From Aralia elata (lineage: Eukaryota > Streptophyta > Magnoliopsida > Apiales > Araliaceae), in NCBI GenBank assembly GCA_034770075.1, contig CM068382.1, positions 91,050,692 through 91,114,691 of the forward strand: DNA of 64,000 nt, written 5' to 3'. The position numbers were made by a program, and so were the translations under genes. The notes beneath the pieces are model-generated. The model worked only from the letters and a program-made list of their open reading frames with translations. It made no database searches and was not told the DNA's origin. The stretch's first letter is position 1. Each line of letters begins with the position of its first letter. This document shows, one piece after another, positions 21,926 through 35,143 of this stretch.

Positions 21926-22195
21926 TAAGCCAATGTTTAACTTTCTTAAGTTTTGTTTGCCAAATTGGGAGATAATGAAAGATAAGGAAGATGACAAGGA
22001 AGAATCAGTAATTTAATAGGTTTGATATCTCAACAATTTTCGCAACCTTTTCTTGTTTCCAGCGTTGTAGATAATAAAAGATGTGGAGGAGTAGAGAGAG
22101 ATTGAGAGAATATATAGGATACTAATGTATTTATTTCTACATCATATCCATGTCATTATTTTTGTCGTTGAAAATTAATAATAAAAAAAGTCATA
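21926..22195 (+). repeat. R3 repeat, fragment 1
   Basis: Matches 35967-36210 and 60060-60300 (core GCCAAATTGGGAGATAATG, then TTTCGCAACCTTTTCTTG). Short minus-strand open frames here are not conserved between copies, so I treat it as non-coding repeat. Confidence 0.75.
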
Positions 22196-22533
22196 TAATA
22201 CTTGGTAATAGTCAACTGCAGTTGCCTAACGTTTTCAGGATATATATATATATATATATATTCCTGCGTCATTGTGGTATTTTTATATGTAATGTTGGAC
22301 AAACAATCAAGTAAAATGACTTTTTTATTTGTTGTAGACAAGGTAAGGTAGGAATCCCTATAACGCAACGCTAAATAGAAGCGTTATTAATTTGTATGTG
22401 AAAGTATTGTGTTTAGATCCTCTTGAATAAGTAGCACCACATGCCCTTAGACTAACCCTAAGAAGAACGATAGATAGAGCGAGCAAGCGAGAGGCACTGA
22501 ACCCTAAGAAGAAAAATAGAGAGAAAGAGAGAC

Positions 22534-24859
22534 ATGGCTCCAGAGTTGGATCCTCCGTTTGTTGAACCCATATGGTATCGTTATAGTCTTGAACTGATGC
22601 GTTGCCTTAGAAAAGTGTGTTTCTTCCATGATATTTGTGAACGGGTAAAACATGACCCACCCAGAGGGACTGCCACCGAAATTGGAGGATAATCTTCAGA
22701 TATGGAATTGGCAGTGGAGGATTAAAATGGCTGAGCGGTTTTACAAGAAAAATCGAAAGAGGAGGAAGTATAGGAGGAAGAGAAAAGTCGAGAAGAGAAA
22801 GGTGGCGGCGGAGGAGTTGGAGCAGATGACATAGAATGAGCAAGATCCGGACTTTTAGAAGCTCTCGCCGGTTTGGAATATCAAGGTGGGTAAGAAAATT
22901 AAGGTTTTATGTCTCTTCTCACGAAGAGGAAAGAGAAACTAGCTCATCAAAGTCAATGAGAAGGAGAAAGAGATGGAGGAGGTAATTAATTAATCCATTT
23001 CGATATCTATTTAGGTAATTTTAATTAATTTATTGATTAACTAAAGGTTAACATTTCGATATCTACCCATGCTTATATCTGGTAATTTTAATTAAATAAT
23101 TGATTAATTGAGGTACTAATTTATTAGTTAAGGGCTAGTATTACAGTGCTCTACTTGTTATCTATCTAGAAAATGTACATGTGATAGACCTTATTAGCAC
23201 TTGCTTTCTTACTGCTCTACCTGAATTATTCAGATTTTCTTAGTTCATCCTTCTTCTTCTTCTTCTTCTTTAGGTGAGTTTGAGGTTGTGTTTGTTGCAT
23301 TTGGTACTAACGAGGATGCTTTCCATGCTATATTTTCCCACATGTCATAGCTTGTCATCCCACACCAAGATCAACAAGGCAGAGATTTGTTCTAAACCGA
23401 GTTTGCTATTCCATACTCCCCACTTGCAAAAGCTATTCTTTTTAATCCAAATGGCAGGGTCTTGCTTGACTATCCTGAGAGCCACTTCAGCGCTCTTGGA
23501 GTCCAATGTTTTCCCTTCACCGAAGAGAGGATCGAGGAGGTTACGTCTAGTGTGATACATGAAGCTCATGCACTCCTTGATAAAATTGTCCTGAAAAAAG
23601 AAGAACCCCCTTAACTACGCTTTTGGGTTACAATATAATTACTAGTGAAGGGAATCAGACAACTCCATTTCATTTGCTAGTGTGGTTAGTAATTTCCTTT
23701 TATACAATGCGGTTTGGGCTAATTTCTCAGTTGTCCTAATTTTTGATGTGGTTCTTTCCATTTGAAATTAATTCATGCATGTCAATTTTGTTTGCAAGTT
23801 AGCACCTTCGTGCTGGAAGGCCAAACTGTGGGCCTGTATTATTTAAAAATCTCAACCGAGGGCTGTCAATGCACTAGAAAAGTTTTCAAAAATTTTGAAA
23901 TCCTTGAAAAACGTGTCTGACAAAGATTTGAGATTGTGTTTATCAACGAAGATGGTATTAATCTTTCTTATGCTAAGGCGTATGCAAGGATAAGTTTAGA
24001 TCTACTATGCCTTGGTACTCACTACTACCCTCTAATCGTGGTTAGTTGTCCAAGGTTTTCAGGTACAACTAGTGGTTTGGACCACGGTATGATCATTTGA
24101 ACAATGCGGGTTACTTGATCATTCGTAAGCCTGATAAGTATCAATCTCTGAGTTACTTTAGCTATGAAATTTTGGAAAAGTTTGGAATTGAAGCGTATCT
24201 TTTTACTCTAGAAATAGCCGTGAAGATAGCGACGAGCAAACAACAGAAAAAGCTGGTGTTAAGCGAACTTTTATCACCCTCTGCTCCTTTCCTTTAAGGA
24301 AATTTTAACGGCAACAAGGTATGTTTGTATCTTTTAAATGTGTACGAACCAAAAGGATCTCTAAATTGTCATCATTGTTTCTAAATTTTTAAATCCCACT
24401 CTTGTAGGAGTATACAACTGTTTCCGAGCTCTCAGAGAAGAATGTACTTTTATTGTTTGCAACACATTCTTGCTATTGATCAGGATCGCTTTTGCCAACA
24501 TTGAAGAGCATGTATCATGAAAAGAAAGGGACATAAGATGACTTTGAGATAATTTACATCTTTTTGGACTGCGATGAATCCCCATTTTCTTTCCCTAAGT
24601 GCATCCAAGAAATGTCGTGGTTAGTCCACGCTCATGTTCTAGATTTTGCTATTTCGTTGTCCGTAGAGGTGTTTAAGTTTGATCCTTTCTTTCCGGCCAT
24701 TACAACATTCGGATGAGATAGACAACTTGAAACAAAAGAATTCAACTTGGCTTTTAAAAAAGACTGGAACTCTAAGTATCCATTTATTGAAGTTATAGGA
24801 CTTGAAAAGCCTCTACTTCCCTGAATCTCGTCTAGAAAGTAAACTTTAAGTTCTTTGAG
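22534..24859 (+). pseudogene. Nucleoredoxin-like gene, copy B
   Basis: Most decayed of the three copies. The ATG context is identical to copy C (MAPELDPPFVEPIWYRY), but the frame breaks after HDICERVKHD and several stops follow in exon 1. Exon 2 lacks its first ~145 nt: the acceptor TTCTTCTTTAG at 23274 runs straight into GEFEVVFVAFGTNEDAFH-type sequence. Exon 3 (23807-24318) and exon 4 (24408-24859) are recognisable (LIIRKPDKYQSLSYF; THSCY, KCIQEMSWLVHAHV) with stops, and the EEEVCRGL segment of exon 4 is deleted. The GC donor of intron 2 has become CAG|ACAACT. Confidence 0.82.
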
Positions 24860-25154
24860 GGTAATACTTTGGTCATTGTCCTTGGTTACTTTTAAAAACA
24901 TTACTAGATTCAGGACAAGTCATGTATTATCTTTAAAACTATATCAAGTCCATCCAAAAGAACCATAATTTTATGCATGTACTTGATTCCATATTTTTGC
25001 CTACCATATGACGTTATGCTGAATTAAGTTACCAAGTATTATTATAATTCACAGTTGATCTCCTTAATTCGATCAATTAAGAGCATTGTTACCCCTAAGA
25101 AGTCCTAACTGTTGTCTTTATTATCTAATGCTTAACATGTGTGGACTTTTACTT

Positions 25155-25552
25155 TATGGTTCGTTTGGTAACTATTATTACTTTCATATTTTTGTTTTCA
25201 TATGGTTATGCTTTTACTTACTTTCCACTTGTGAAAACAAAAATAGACAACATTGCTTGATAATTTTATTTTAATGTTAGTTTTATTTATTTTTATAAAG
25301 AGGTGGAGTTTAATTTTTTGTTGTTAACAAGGTTCGATGCCTGAACCTCATTAAAATTGGAATGGCTCCTTGTACTATCAAAATTGAAAAAACAACTTTT
25401 TTGTATTTTCACTTTTTTGTTGTTAAAGTGGATTTTGCTTTCACTTTTTTCAAAGCAGAAACAGTTACCAAAAATTATTTTCGGCTTCCGATTAAAAAAA
25501 TAGAAGTAGAAACAAAAAATTGAAAGTAGAAACAATTACCAAATGGACCCTA
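25155..25552. mobile_element. 400-bp TIR element, copy B
   Basis: Ends TATGGTTCGTTTGGTAAC and TTACCAAATGGACCCTA are inverted repeats; orthologous with 16308-16706 and 49215-49607. Confidence 0.6.
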
Positions 25553-26739
25553 GTTATCATAAAAGCATTTGTGGAAGTGGAACCTAAAACAATAGCCAAA
25601 ACTATACTCCCAAGTGTATGAATATTGAGTAGAAAAGATTTTTCGGACCTTATATTTTTGTAGGGAACATAAAAAACAAACACAACAACAAAGTTAAAAA
25701 CAATTTTTTTGTCAGTATTTGGGACCGCGAGTGTGGGAATATTAACCCAGGTAAAGGCGACAGGTGATAAAATAAATTAAAATATAACAAACTATATCAT
25801 GGTAGCAAAAATACTTTAATGTTAGTTCAATTGACTTAACTAAGTTGTTTGAATTGAGTTATACTTATTTGGCTCTAAAATACTGAAAATTCTTTTAGAT
25901 AACATGAAAAACCACTTAAAAGTAACCATTTTATGTTTAAACAACTTGAAATTTACTCTATCTAGGAGTATCACTACTGTTCTTACACGCGACATTGATA
26001 AAAGTAAGAAGTTTAATTGTAATAATCCTAACCTAAATCAGTTGTATTATGTAGAGTGTCGTAATAAAGACATAAAAGATGAAAAAAAATAGTTTAAATT
26101 AAAAACGATTCTAAGATTGTTGGTCGAGAAACTCTAAATTGTCAAATAACTAAGTTCGATCGTCAAAATTGAGGTTCCTATTTTTAAAATATACGTTACA
26201 TATATATAGCTTTGGGATGGTGAAAAGTAGCCGAATAAGTTGAGTTGATATTTAGTATGCAATGACCTAAAATACCCCTAGTGTGGGTTTAAGAGACGAA
26301 TTTGATATTGGAGTGGAATATGATGTCAAGAAGCTCTCCATCTTGTACATAATGCCGAATTTGGTAGGAAACAAATATAATGTGAATGGGAGTATTTTTG
26401 GAATAAAATAAATAAGTTATTTATTTTAGAGTTTTTATTTGTTATGGAAACTTTCCATTATTTGGAAAGTCGAGCTTTGGTCAATGTTCATCTATAGCTT
26501 GGAGGACAGTAGCAAGAGGCATATTTTGGAGCTAGATATTCATCATGAGGTGGAGATTTTAGCATCTGGTGGCATCATTTTGGAGCCCATATAAAGCGTT
26601 ATCAGTTGCAATAGATAAGGCAAGGGAGGAAGATAGAATCGAGATAAAATAAAGGAACAAGAGAAGGTTACGAGAAGTGGAGGAAGGAATACAAACTCAA
26701 AAATGGATTTGAATACATCAAACTTTTTGAGAAACCTCA

Positions 26740-27757
26740 GGGGCTGTTTGATTGTGTCTGGATGAGTCTAAATGGCCTAAATTTTGAATCGGCCAGATTT
26801 CTTTGTTGTTTGATAAACTTCCGTGCGGGCTGAATGATTTCAAAATTCTTCTAAATCGGTAAGCCTCCCATATCTGGCTTACTGTGTCAGATAGATCACT
26901 GAATTGTTTTTTACTTCTATATCCTCCCACATGCTAATTAATTACATATCACATCCCCTCTAAACCAAATTCATAGAATAGTGATGAACTTTTACTAACA
27001 AGTTAAATGTATGAAGTTAATATAATTTAAATATAGAATCACATGTATTTCAAATATAAAAACATTATTAATTATTTAAAAGTTAATTTAAAATGTGATT
27101 CATTCATAATTACAAAATAATATAAATTTTATAATTATAAAATAATAAAATTATATTAACTAAAATTTTATAATTATTAATATTATATAGTGACTAAAAT
27201 TAATTGAACTTATACCAATTTTGAGTTTAAAAATATTTAAAGGTAAATTTCAAAAAATCAACAATGATATTATGTTTTTGAAAGAGAGTATTATAATATT
27301 TTATATTGATGTACTTTAGATAATTGTGTTATTATATTTAAAAAAACAAATATATTAGATAATTAAAAATATTTAAAATTGACTTTCAAAAATTCAATGA
27401 GGATCTTATATTTTGGAACGAATAGAGTATTATTATATTTGATATTGAGGTACTTTTGATAATTATATTATTTTATTTAAAATATAATATATTTTAGATT
27501 ATAAAATAAAATTTATCTTTACATGTTTTAAAGTCCATTAACAATGATTTGATATGTATGTGTGTGTATATATATAAATTTAAAAAAACTCATTCAAAAT
27601 AGTCCAGAGGGTTAAAGTGGGAAAACATATTCATTTAGATGTTTCAGACTGACTATTATTAAATATGTTTATTCATTCAGTGTCCAAGTATCAATCAGAG
27701 TTTTTATTTCATTCAGACGTTCTTAATTATTTCATTTAGTTTTATCAAATAACCCTT
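26740..27757. mobile_element. TIR-like element X in copy B
   Basis: Left AGGGGCTGTTTGATTG and right TTTTATCAAATAACCCT are imperfect inverted repeats. The interior is AT-rich with a nested Stowaway-like element end (27240-27430). CAAACTTTTTGAGAA occurs on both outer sides (26718 and 27764). No clear target duplication. Absent from copy C. Confidence 0.5.
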
Positions 27758-27825
27758 TAGTCACAAACTTTTTGAGAAGTCTTTGACTATACTAAGAATC
27801 GCAACACACGCGATGCATATGAAAA

Positions 27826-27990
27826 AAAAATTTAAATTAAATTATAAAAAAATAAACATAAGAAATGAAATTTATTGAAAAGATTTATGTAAATATAAAA
27901 AAAAACACGCTGTGAAAAAAATTAAATTAAATTATAAAAAAATAAACATAAGAAATGAAATTTAGAAGAAAAGATTTATGTAAATATATT
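27826..27990. repeat. Tandem duplication of an ~85-bp AT-rich unit
   Basis: Two units sharing TTAAATTAAATTATAAAAAA and ATAAACATAAGAAATGAAAT. Copy C has a single unit at 51672-51745, so the doubling is B-specific. Confidence 0.8.
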
Positions 27991-28222
27991 ATAAAAAAAA
28001 GGAAGCAATAAACATTGGTTGTGGAAAGTGGGCAAGAAATGTGGGAAGGTGGACGGAGCTAGATGGAACCAATAATAACTGTAAAGTCCTATTCTGACCC
28101 TCTTTGTTTAGATAAGTTATTTGATATAGACAAATTTGAAGGGTAAGAAAGGAAAGCAAAAATGCTTCATTTTAGAGTTAACACCAAATTAACCACCAAA
28201 TTTCTCTCATGTTTTATAATAT

Positions 28223-28253
<31 letters not shown>

Positions 28254-30086
28254 AGTAAAAGGTTTTTGGTTTGGTTTATGGTCGAAAAATTGGGGTTTTG
28301 ATAGGAAAAACCCTCACGGTCGGTCATGATCGACTAATGAAATGGGTGGCGTGTTTGAGAGAGTTTTTAAGTCCTAATTTTGTTTGGGGGGGGGGGGGGT
28401 TTGTAGAACATGATCCCATATAAGAAGTTTAAAATAAAGACGAGGATTTGAACGAGACCCCAAAACGGAGGTAAACACAGTTCACTGGAGAACGAATCAT
28501 GATTGACTGTTGAACGCGTTTTTGTGTATAATTGTAACAATAATTCAAATGATTACACACGTGATGTTGTAGATCATGTTCAAGTGGTAAGAATGAAGAA
28601 AATACGATATAATAGGGTAGAACATCGTATAGGAAGATGATTGAAAAGTCATTTTCCTGTGATACGCCCCCACAAGCCCCTTTAGCATAATTCTTTTTAG
28701 CTTTTGATGTAAGATCCTTCTAAAAAGTTGAAGACGAGGAAATTTGAATTTTGGGCTATTTTTTTCATAAATTTTGGAAAAGAGGAAAACTATGATTAAG
28801 TTTCGAAGTTCGTAAAGTTATAATTAATTTTTCAATAATTATTTTTAGGTGAAATTTAGCAAGAAGCTTCATATATATATATATGATTCTTTTAAGAAGT
28901 TAGAGAATTTTATGAGAGACAAAAAATAATTTATGAAATTTCTAAGTTAATAAAATTTAGAAAATCATAGTTAAATGTTAGAAAGTTACTTTAGGTTTTA
29001 ATTTTAACACTAGCCTTCCCATATTATTTAGGATTTAATTGGAAATTTTGATGAATTTTTTAAGTGAAGAGAAAACTATTCTATTATAAAGCTATTTAAA
29101 AAATAGTTTTTACATAGTAACAAATGGATGAAATGGTAGAAATGAAAGAAAATTATGATACTTGAATGGAAAGTCCTAGAAAATATTCAAAATATTTTGA
29201 GATGGTGGGGGATCATGCGATTGGTTGTCTAAGAGTATTATTGTCTTTTCACACAAAAGTCTGAGAGTTGGACGAAAAGAGTTTATTATACTTCTTAATA
29301 ATATGATGTTTAGAGCAAATATATCACTAAAGGATGACTGAGCTTTAAATTAGTTTGGGTAAATGATGTTAGACCAATCAACTCTTTCGGTTTTTTCTGT
29401 TTTTAACAATCGACTAAATTTTTTCCATTTTAAACTAAGGACAGAGATTCTATTTTTCCCGAAAAAAGCTAATTGTGGTTAGTTGATTAACAAAATTGTT
29501 TATTTTATATTTTTATTTAGAACAATGACATTAAAAATCTTGTGTGGATAACTTGGTGAGTTAACTCGTTATGTAATTCCTTCTTTCAACCCAAAATTCA
29601 TCATATTAAGACTTATTTCATATCCAAGAACTTGACGAAAAACATGAAAGATGTCATAATATTGTTAATAGATCTCTATCATCACCTTAACCATCATAAC
29701 CTGTAGTATCACCTTCACCGTCGCGCACCCCTACACACATATCTTCACTATCATTCATAGCATTACAGCCGCATGTCCACACCATCACTACAGCCTCAAA
29801 TAGTGGCATCACCTCCACCGACCCACCACCATCAGTATCAATTAGTATTAAAAATTTACTAAATCAAGAAAATACAACATATCCTAAAAATTAAACACAA
29901 TTTTTTTTTCGTGAGCTATTAAAATTAAATCAACGAAAATTCAAAAATCTTAACTGACTTGTTTCTACATGCTTCTAGTGAGTTTCTTCATGTTTTGTCA
30001 TCGAGTTTCTTCGTTTTTAGGCTCCATTTTGAGAACATGATTTGATGGACAATCAGAAGAGGATGATTTATGTGTTATGTGATTGA
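27991..30086. other. Non-coding part of segment B
   Basis: No gene seen. Conserved with 51750-51885 and 54896-58510 in C apart from insertions there. Contains (AT)n at 28227-28252 and a run of 14 G at 28387-28400. Confidence 0.6.
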
Positions 30087-30689
30087 TGGTGGGATATTTA
30101 ACATGAATCACACATCGAATAAATTCAAGAGCGTAAATGGGGTAATAAGTATGATGGAGTCTCAACCTAATAGGTTAACATTTTGGGTAATGAGGTGATC
30201 TAGCATGCTTGTTGGGCCGGTCTACACAGGTGTGCGTTCCATTAGTGTGAAAAATTAATGTGAGATAGATTATAGATCATGCAATTTCGCAACAACTGGT
30301 ATCAGAGCCCATGGTTTGATATTTGAGCCCAAGTATCAGGTTGACACTCTATGGTGGAGCATTCGCAGGCCGCATGTTACCCGATGAAGGGTTCACAAGG
30401 AGTAAGGTTCTATTCTCACGTTTAACTCTGGCGTGGTGTAGTAGTATTAGAGTAGATCAAGACTTTTAAAGGGACCCAAAGAAAGTGTGCTCAATGGTGA
30501 CTAGTCTAATATGATATTAGTGATGAGTATTCAAGTGAAAGGTGGAGATTATTGAGATATTTCACATGAATCACACATCAGATACATTCAAGATTGTAAT
30601 ATAGGTTAATAAGTATGGTAGAGTTTTAACCTAATAGGTTAACCTTTTTGGTAAGGAGGTAATCCAACATACTTATTGGGCCAATCTAC

Positions 30690-33600
30690 ATACACTACTA
30701 GAAAATCGACCTATAGCGACGACCTATAGCGACGGTCGGGTAGAAAACGTAGCAATAGGGTGTCTATAGCGACGGTCATTGTCTGGCCGTCGGTATATAC
30801 CTTTAATGGTAGCCTATTCCGAGGGTCGTACTGTGGCCGTCGGTACAAAGTTTATTTGGTAGATAAAAGCAATTTGTTTGGGCGGCGCGCGTCTATCCCT
30901 CCCAAATTTCCCCCAAATCAGATTTTCCCCCAAAATCAAGTCCCTCTCCTTTCTCATGCTTTCTCTCTCCTCTCTCACGCTTTCTCACAGATTTTCCCCC
31001 AAATCAGTCGATCGTTCTCATCTGGTCGCCTTCTCACCCTTTCTTAGTCGATCGTTCTCATCGTATCCTTTCTCACCTTTTCTCAGTTAATCGTTCCCTT
31101 CCGTTCGAATTGACCATCGTTTCTGCGCCGCCGACGAGAGGCCCTTCTGTAGTGACTCATATGGTTGGAGGTGATTCCCTATTTCTCCCTATTTTTCTCG
31201 CTCATTACGTGACTGTATTGATTGTATTGCTAATGTTCAATGATACTTGCATATCATCTGTTCCCCAATCCCTAGCTAGTATTATTAGTAATTGTTTCAA
31301 TTTCATTGAGCGCATTGTTGATGAATCCAGTGATGTTTCTTGTCAGTAATCTTTTAAGCCCTCTTCACTTTAAAGGATTTCATAAAATATTTTAACAATT
31401 TTTTGTGTGATGTTTTTGAGTTATCTTTTGTTTATTGTATGTTTTAATTTGGGATTTGAAGAGCCTGTTGAGCTGAGTAGATAGTGGTAATAGTTCTTTC
31501 TTAGCTCAAAATTATCTTCTATTAAAGAGAAAACTGAAATATGACACCCAAAATTTTGTGGCTTGTTATGTTAAATCAATTAGATCAAGATGCTTATCAG
31601 GTTTTGTGTAATTAATAGTGGTACAACTAAGAGGGTGGAATTTTATATCCAGATTCTAGAGAATGAATAAGTCAAATAACTTTTAACATATACGCCTAGT
31701 TGATGATTTTTTATCTGCCCTTGATTTTAAGTCAAAATCATATTATGGCTCGTATATAGTTTTTAGTCCTTTATGCTCTATGATCGATGCTGTCATTTAT
31801 TTAATTTTATATTTACCATTTACTCAATACAGATGCCTACTTCAGAAAGACTGGATTAGAACAATCAAAAGGTCTTTCGAAAGATCTAGAATGGTTTGTT
31901 CAACAGGATATTGTGATTCCTTAACCAAGTAATCCTGGTGTTGCATATGTGAATTATTTAGAGGAACTTGCAGAGAAGAGTCCCCCATTGTTTCTTTGCC
32001 ATTTTTACAAAATATACTTCTTACATATATCTGGCGGCCAAGTGATAGGGAAACAAGTGTGTTGTTGTGGCATATGCTACCTTGATTACTAATTTGGTTT
32101 TATTGCTTTTGGTTTATGTTTAGGACCTAAATTATTCTCTAGTAAGTTTCTCATTCTTCTGCAATGAATCATTATGATATATATTAGCCAACCAATTAGT
32201 GTTAATCTCTTACTTATAGTCCATCAAAAAGATTTTACCAACGAAAGATGACAAAACACTTGGTGTTTGGTACAGGGCTATGTGATTGGACATCTTAATT
32301 TATCTATGCACTCATTAAATTCATTCAATCACAGGCTCTGATTTTGTCTTTCCAACTCCTTGTCAGGTAAATTTGATTTTTTGCTATGTAAATTTTTGTA
32401 GTCATTTATTCGTAGTTGTCTTCTTATGTTATGCATAATCATGTTCCTGATTAAGTATATATGTTTGTGGAGGTAATTTTTTGTTGTTCAGTTGACTTGA
32501 TTCAGTTATATGAATCTTTTGTTTTTAGCTAATTAATTATATGAAACTGAAACCCCAAAGATTGAATTTCACAAAAAATCTATGATTAAAGGATAGTTTA
32601 GGATGTTTATGTTTTATGCTTAATATTGCATTTAATAATAGGAATCTTATTTTCAGACGGGGTAATAATATACAAGTCATAGTCATTGTACCATAATGTA
32701 TCATTAGCTTAATTAAAGGTGGTAGAAGAGAAGGCCCTGGATTCAGATGGGTTGCCCTGCACAATGATTCTAAAATTTGATGATGATGATGATGAGAAGG
32801 ATTCTACAATCATGAAATTTATTGATGATTCTTAGATTATGCTTAGAACAGTGATTTGTAGATTTGTGTTGAACATAACAAACTGTGTAGTCTCTCTGTG
32901 TCTCCTATTGTAGTAGGATTTACATAGAGCTAAGATTTGGCATTTTGATGATGAAAAGGAGGAATCTCTACCAATGCATAAGAGGCAGAGACCATCCTAG
33001 TTCAAATTTCCTTACTAGAAGTATATTTTCTTGTTCATTCATAATTGGTTAGTTTGAGAGCTTATTAATTTGCTGCATGACTGAAATCTATGCTTGCTAA
33101 TTGATTTTGTGGTTAGTTCTGTAGAAAGTTAAGCTATGCATATTTATTTACTGAAAAGAGTTTATTTTTATCTGTCTACCTAAGACGTGTGTGCTCTTTC
33201 ACAGGTAAATACTCTCTCCGTTCTACAATAAGAGTTCTATTTGTTCAACAGTGTCCTAGACAAACCCTCGAGAGAAAGGGATGTTATCAGCAGCCTAATG
33301 TTGGCATATTGTCAACATGATTTTTCCTCCAATGCTAGAAAAATGATGCAAGTCTAAAAATAAAACTGAAGTCAGTAGTTGGCTATTAAAAAATAGAAAA
33401 AAAGAAAAGCACGTTGGAGATATTAGTTACTTAAAATAGTATCCTTTGATGGAGACATAAGTTTTGGTGATATCTTTCTATTATTGACTGATACATGCAA
33501 TTATAATTCTGCTACTGATTTGATAATGGTAGAGATAAATTTATTTTTCTTGTTGCTTTTCATTTTAGTTAATTATGTGGTGGGATATTACTTTTAATAA

Positions 33601-35072
33601 CAGTATTATCCTTTTCATTATTGCATTTCAGCTTTCAAAAGATCTTAAAACCTTACAGAAAACCATTCATGGAAACAGGTGAAACTTAATAGAAATATGG
33701 AGCATGATCTTAAGCATTTTTTATTCCGTTCAGAAAGATCGCGTTATTGATTCTAAAGGTTGAAATAATTTTTCTTGATATTGGAATGTATTCGGTCTGG
33801 TTTATTTATAGAAGGCTTTCAGTATTTATCTCCATACTCTTTGATTTTCTTTTCCTTAATTGCTGCAGGTTGATGTCCTAAGTCAGATGAGTGTTCTGAT
33901 CTTCAGGTATGCTGTCAAATATCTGTTTAAGTGAAGATGAACTTTTTCAAGTCTTCTCTTTTTTCTTCAAGTTTGTTATTTTTTATTATATGTATTATTA
34001 TTTTGTCTGGTCTCGCGATTACTTATGTTAATATTCCATGTATTTCAAAACTAGAGATACATTTCTATTTACAAACTAATAAATTATAAATTCGCACGAA
34101 GTTTCTAAAATGTCATTACTTATAGAATAGGCAGGTTGAACACTACCATGCTACTACTATCACATTTTAGTAAATGTTAGGGATATGTTTGAAAAATATA
34201 AAATTTTCGGTTTTGAAATGTATATCAAATTTTGGGACGGGAGGATTCCTTAATTGTGTATTAAGTTAGGTGATGATTATTAGTAGTTGCAACTTTTGGT
34301 TATGAGATGTATGATTATTGTAAGTTGCTAATTTTAATGCATTTCATTATTTTCATAAGTTTTTGTAATATTCTATGTTCTTGCTGTTTTCTCATATGAA
34401 GGAACTCTGATTCTAATGAATGGGTTTAAATATCTTGTGAGCTGCAGAAAATTGTTGGAGTTGATGATTCTGGATAACAACATCATTGTGCGGAAAATGC
34501 ATCAACTTGGATGGTCTTCCTTTACAAAATCTATCTTCTTTTGACTTAAACTTTATGTAATTTAGTAAATGTTATGTATTTAGGATGGTGTATTGTGATG
34601 TAAATGATATTAAATGATATATATAGTTTTTTTTGTTCTTTTTATACTGTATTATATTTGTTAAATAAATATGTGCATCATTAATTAATTTTTTTTTAAA
34701 TCTAAAAAGGCTATAGCGACGGTCGGGACCGTCGCTATAGAACTCAGATATTCGTGCCATTAATTCCATATAGCGACGGTAAGGACTGTCGCTATAACAC
34801 TCAGTTATTTGCGCCAAAAAATCTATAGCGACGGTCATGACCGTCGCTATAGATATGTATTGACCGTCGGTAAAAACCTTCAAACGCGTTTTTGTGTGTT
34901 TTCTAGCGACGGTCCGGCCGTCGGTATAGATATGTATGACCGTCGCAATAGGTTTTAGCGACGACTTATATGGCGACGGTCGTCGACCGTCGCTATAGGC
35001 TATAGCGACGGTCTTTTAGCCTATAGCGACCGTCGGCGACCGTCGCTATAGGGCGATTTTCTAGTAGTGATA
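30690..35072. mobile_element. CACTA (En/Spm) element with captured exon
   Basis: Element 30693-35069 (4377 bp) begins CACTACTAGAAAATCG and ends CGATTTTCTAGTAGTG, a perfect 16-bp inverted repeat, with 3-bp duplication ATA at 30690-30692 and 35070-35072. Subterminal copies of TATAGCGACGGTC in both orientations fill 30710-30850 and 34710-35050. No TNP1/TNP2-type transposase frame; non-autonomous. A pyrimidine-rich leader-like stretch (30890-31130) and a heme oxygenase exon lie inside. Confidence 0.93.
31833..32060 (+). pseudogene. HO1: Captured heme oxygenase exon
   Basis: After a 3' splice site (TACTCAATACAG, ending 31832) the frame reads AYFRKTGLEQSKGLSKDLEW, then QQDIVIP, stop, PSNPGVAYVNYLEELAEKSP, LFLCHFYKIYFLHISGGQ, VIGKQ, and then a GTGTGT donor. 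This matches the central exon of plant plastid heme oxygenase (HY1/HO1), which opens the heme ring in phytochromobilin synthesis. A TAA at 31921-31923 breaks the frame. Exon borders are kept, so a genomic (intron-bearing) piece was captured. Other HO exons were not recognised in the element. Confidence 0.8.
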
Positions 35073-35143
35073 GGTGTGCATTATATTGGTGTGACAAATT
35101 GATGTGGGATAGATTATGGATCATGCAATTTCACTACAAGTGT

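Larger units (their letters stand above)
30087..35138 (+). mobile_element. TRIM 1 (miniature LTR retroelement), copy B, with CACTA nested in its second LTR
   Basis: LTR 1 30087-30294 ends TTTCGCAACA. Primer binding site TGGTATCAGAGCC at 30297-30309 is a perfect initiator-Met type. The internal region is only ~255 nt and non-coding, ending in a purine-rich GAAAGGTGGAGAT. LTR 2 is 30550-30692 plus 35073-35138. Two short LTRs, perfect PBS, tract and no coding region define a TRIM. Copy C has the same element at 58506-59291. Confidence 0.82.

Noticed and set aside
30297..30309. Perfect TGGTATCAGAGCC as part of a tRNA gene
   Set aside because: No cloverleaf around it; it is the primer binding site of TRIM 1.
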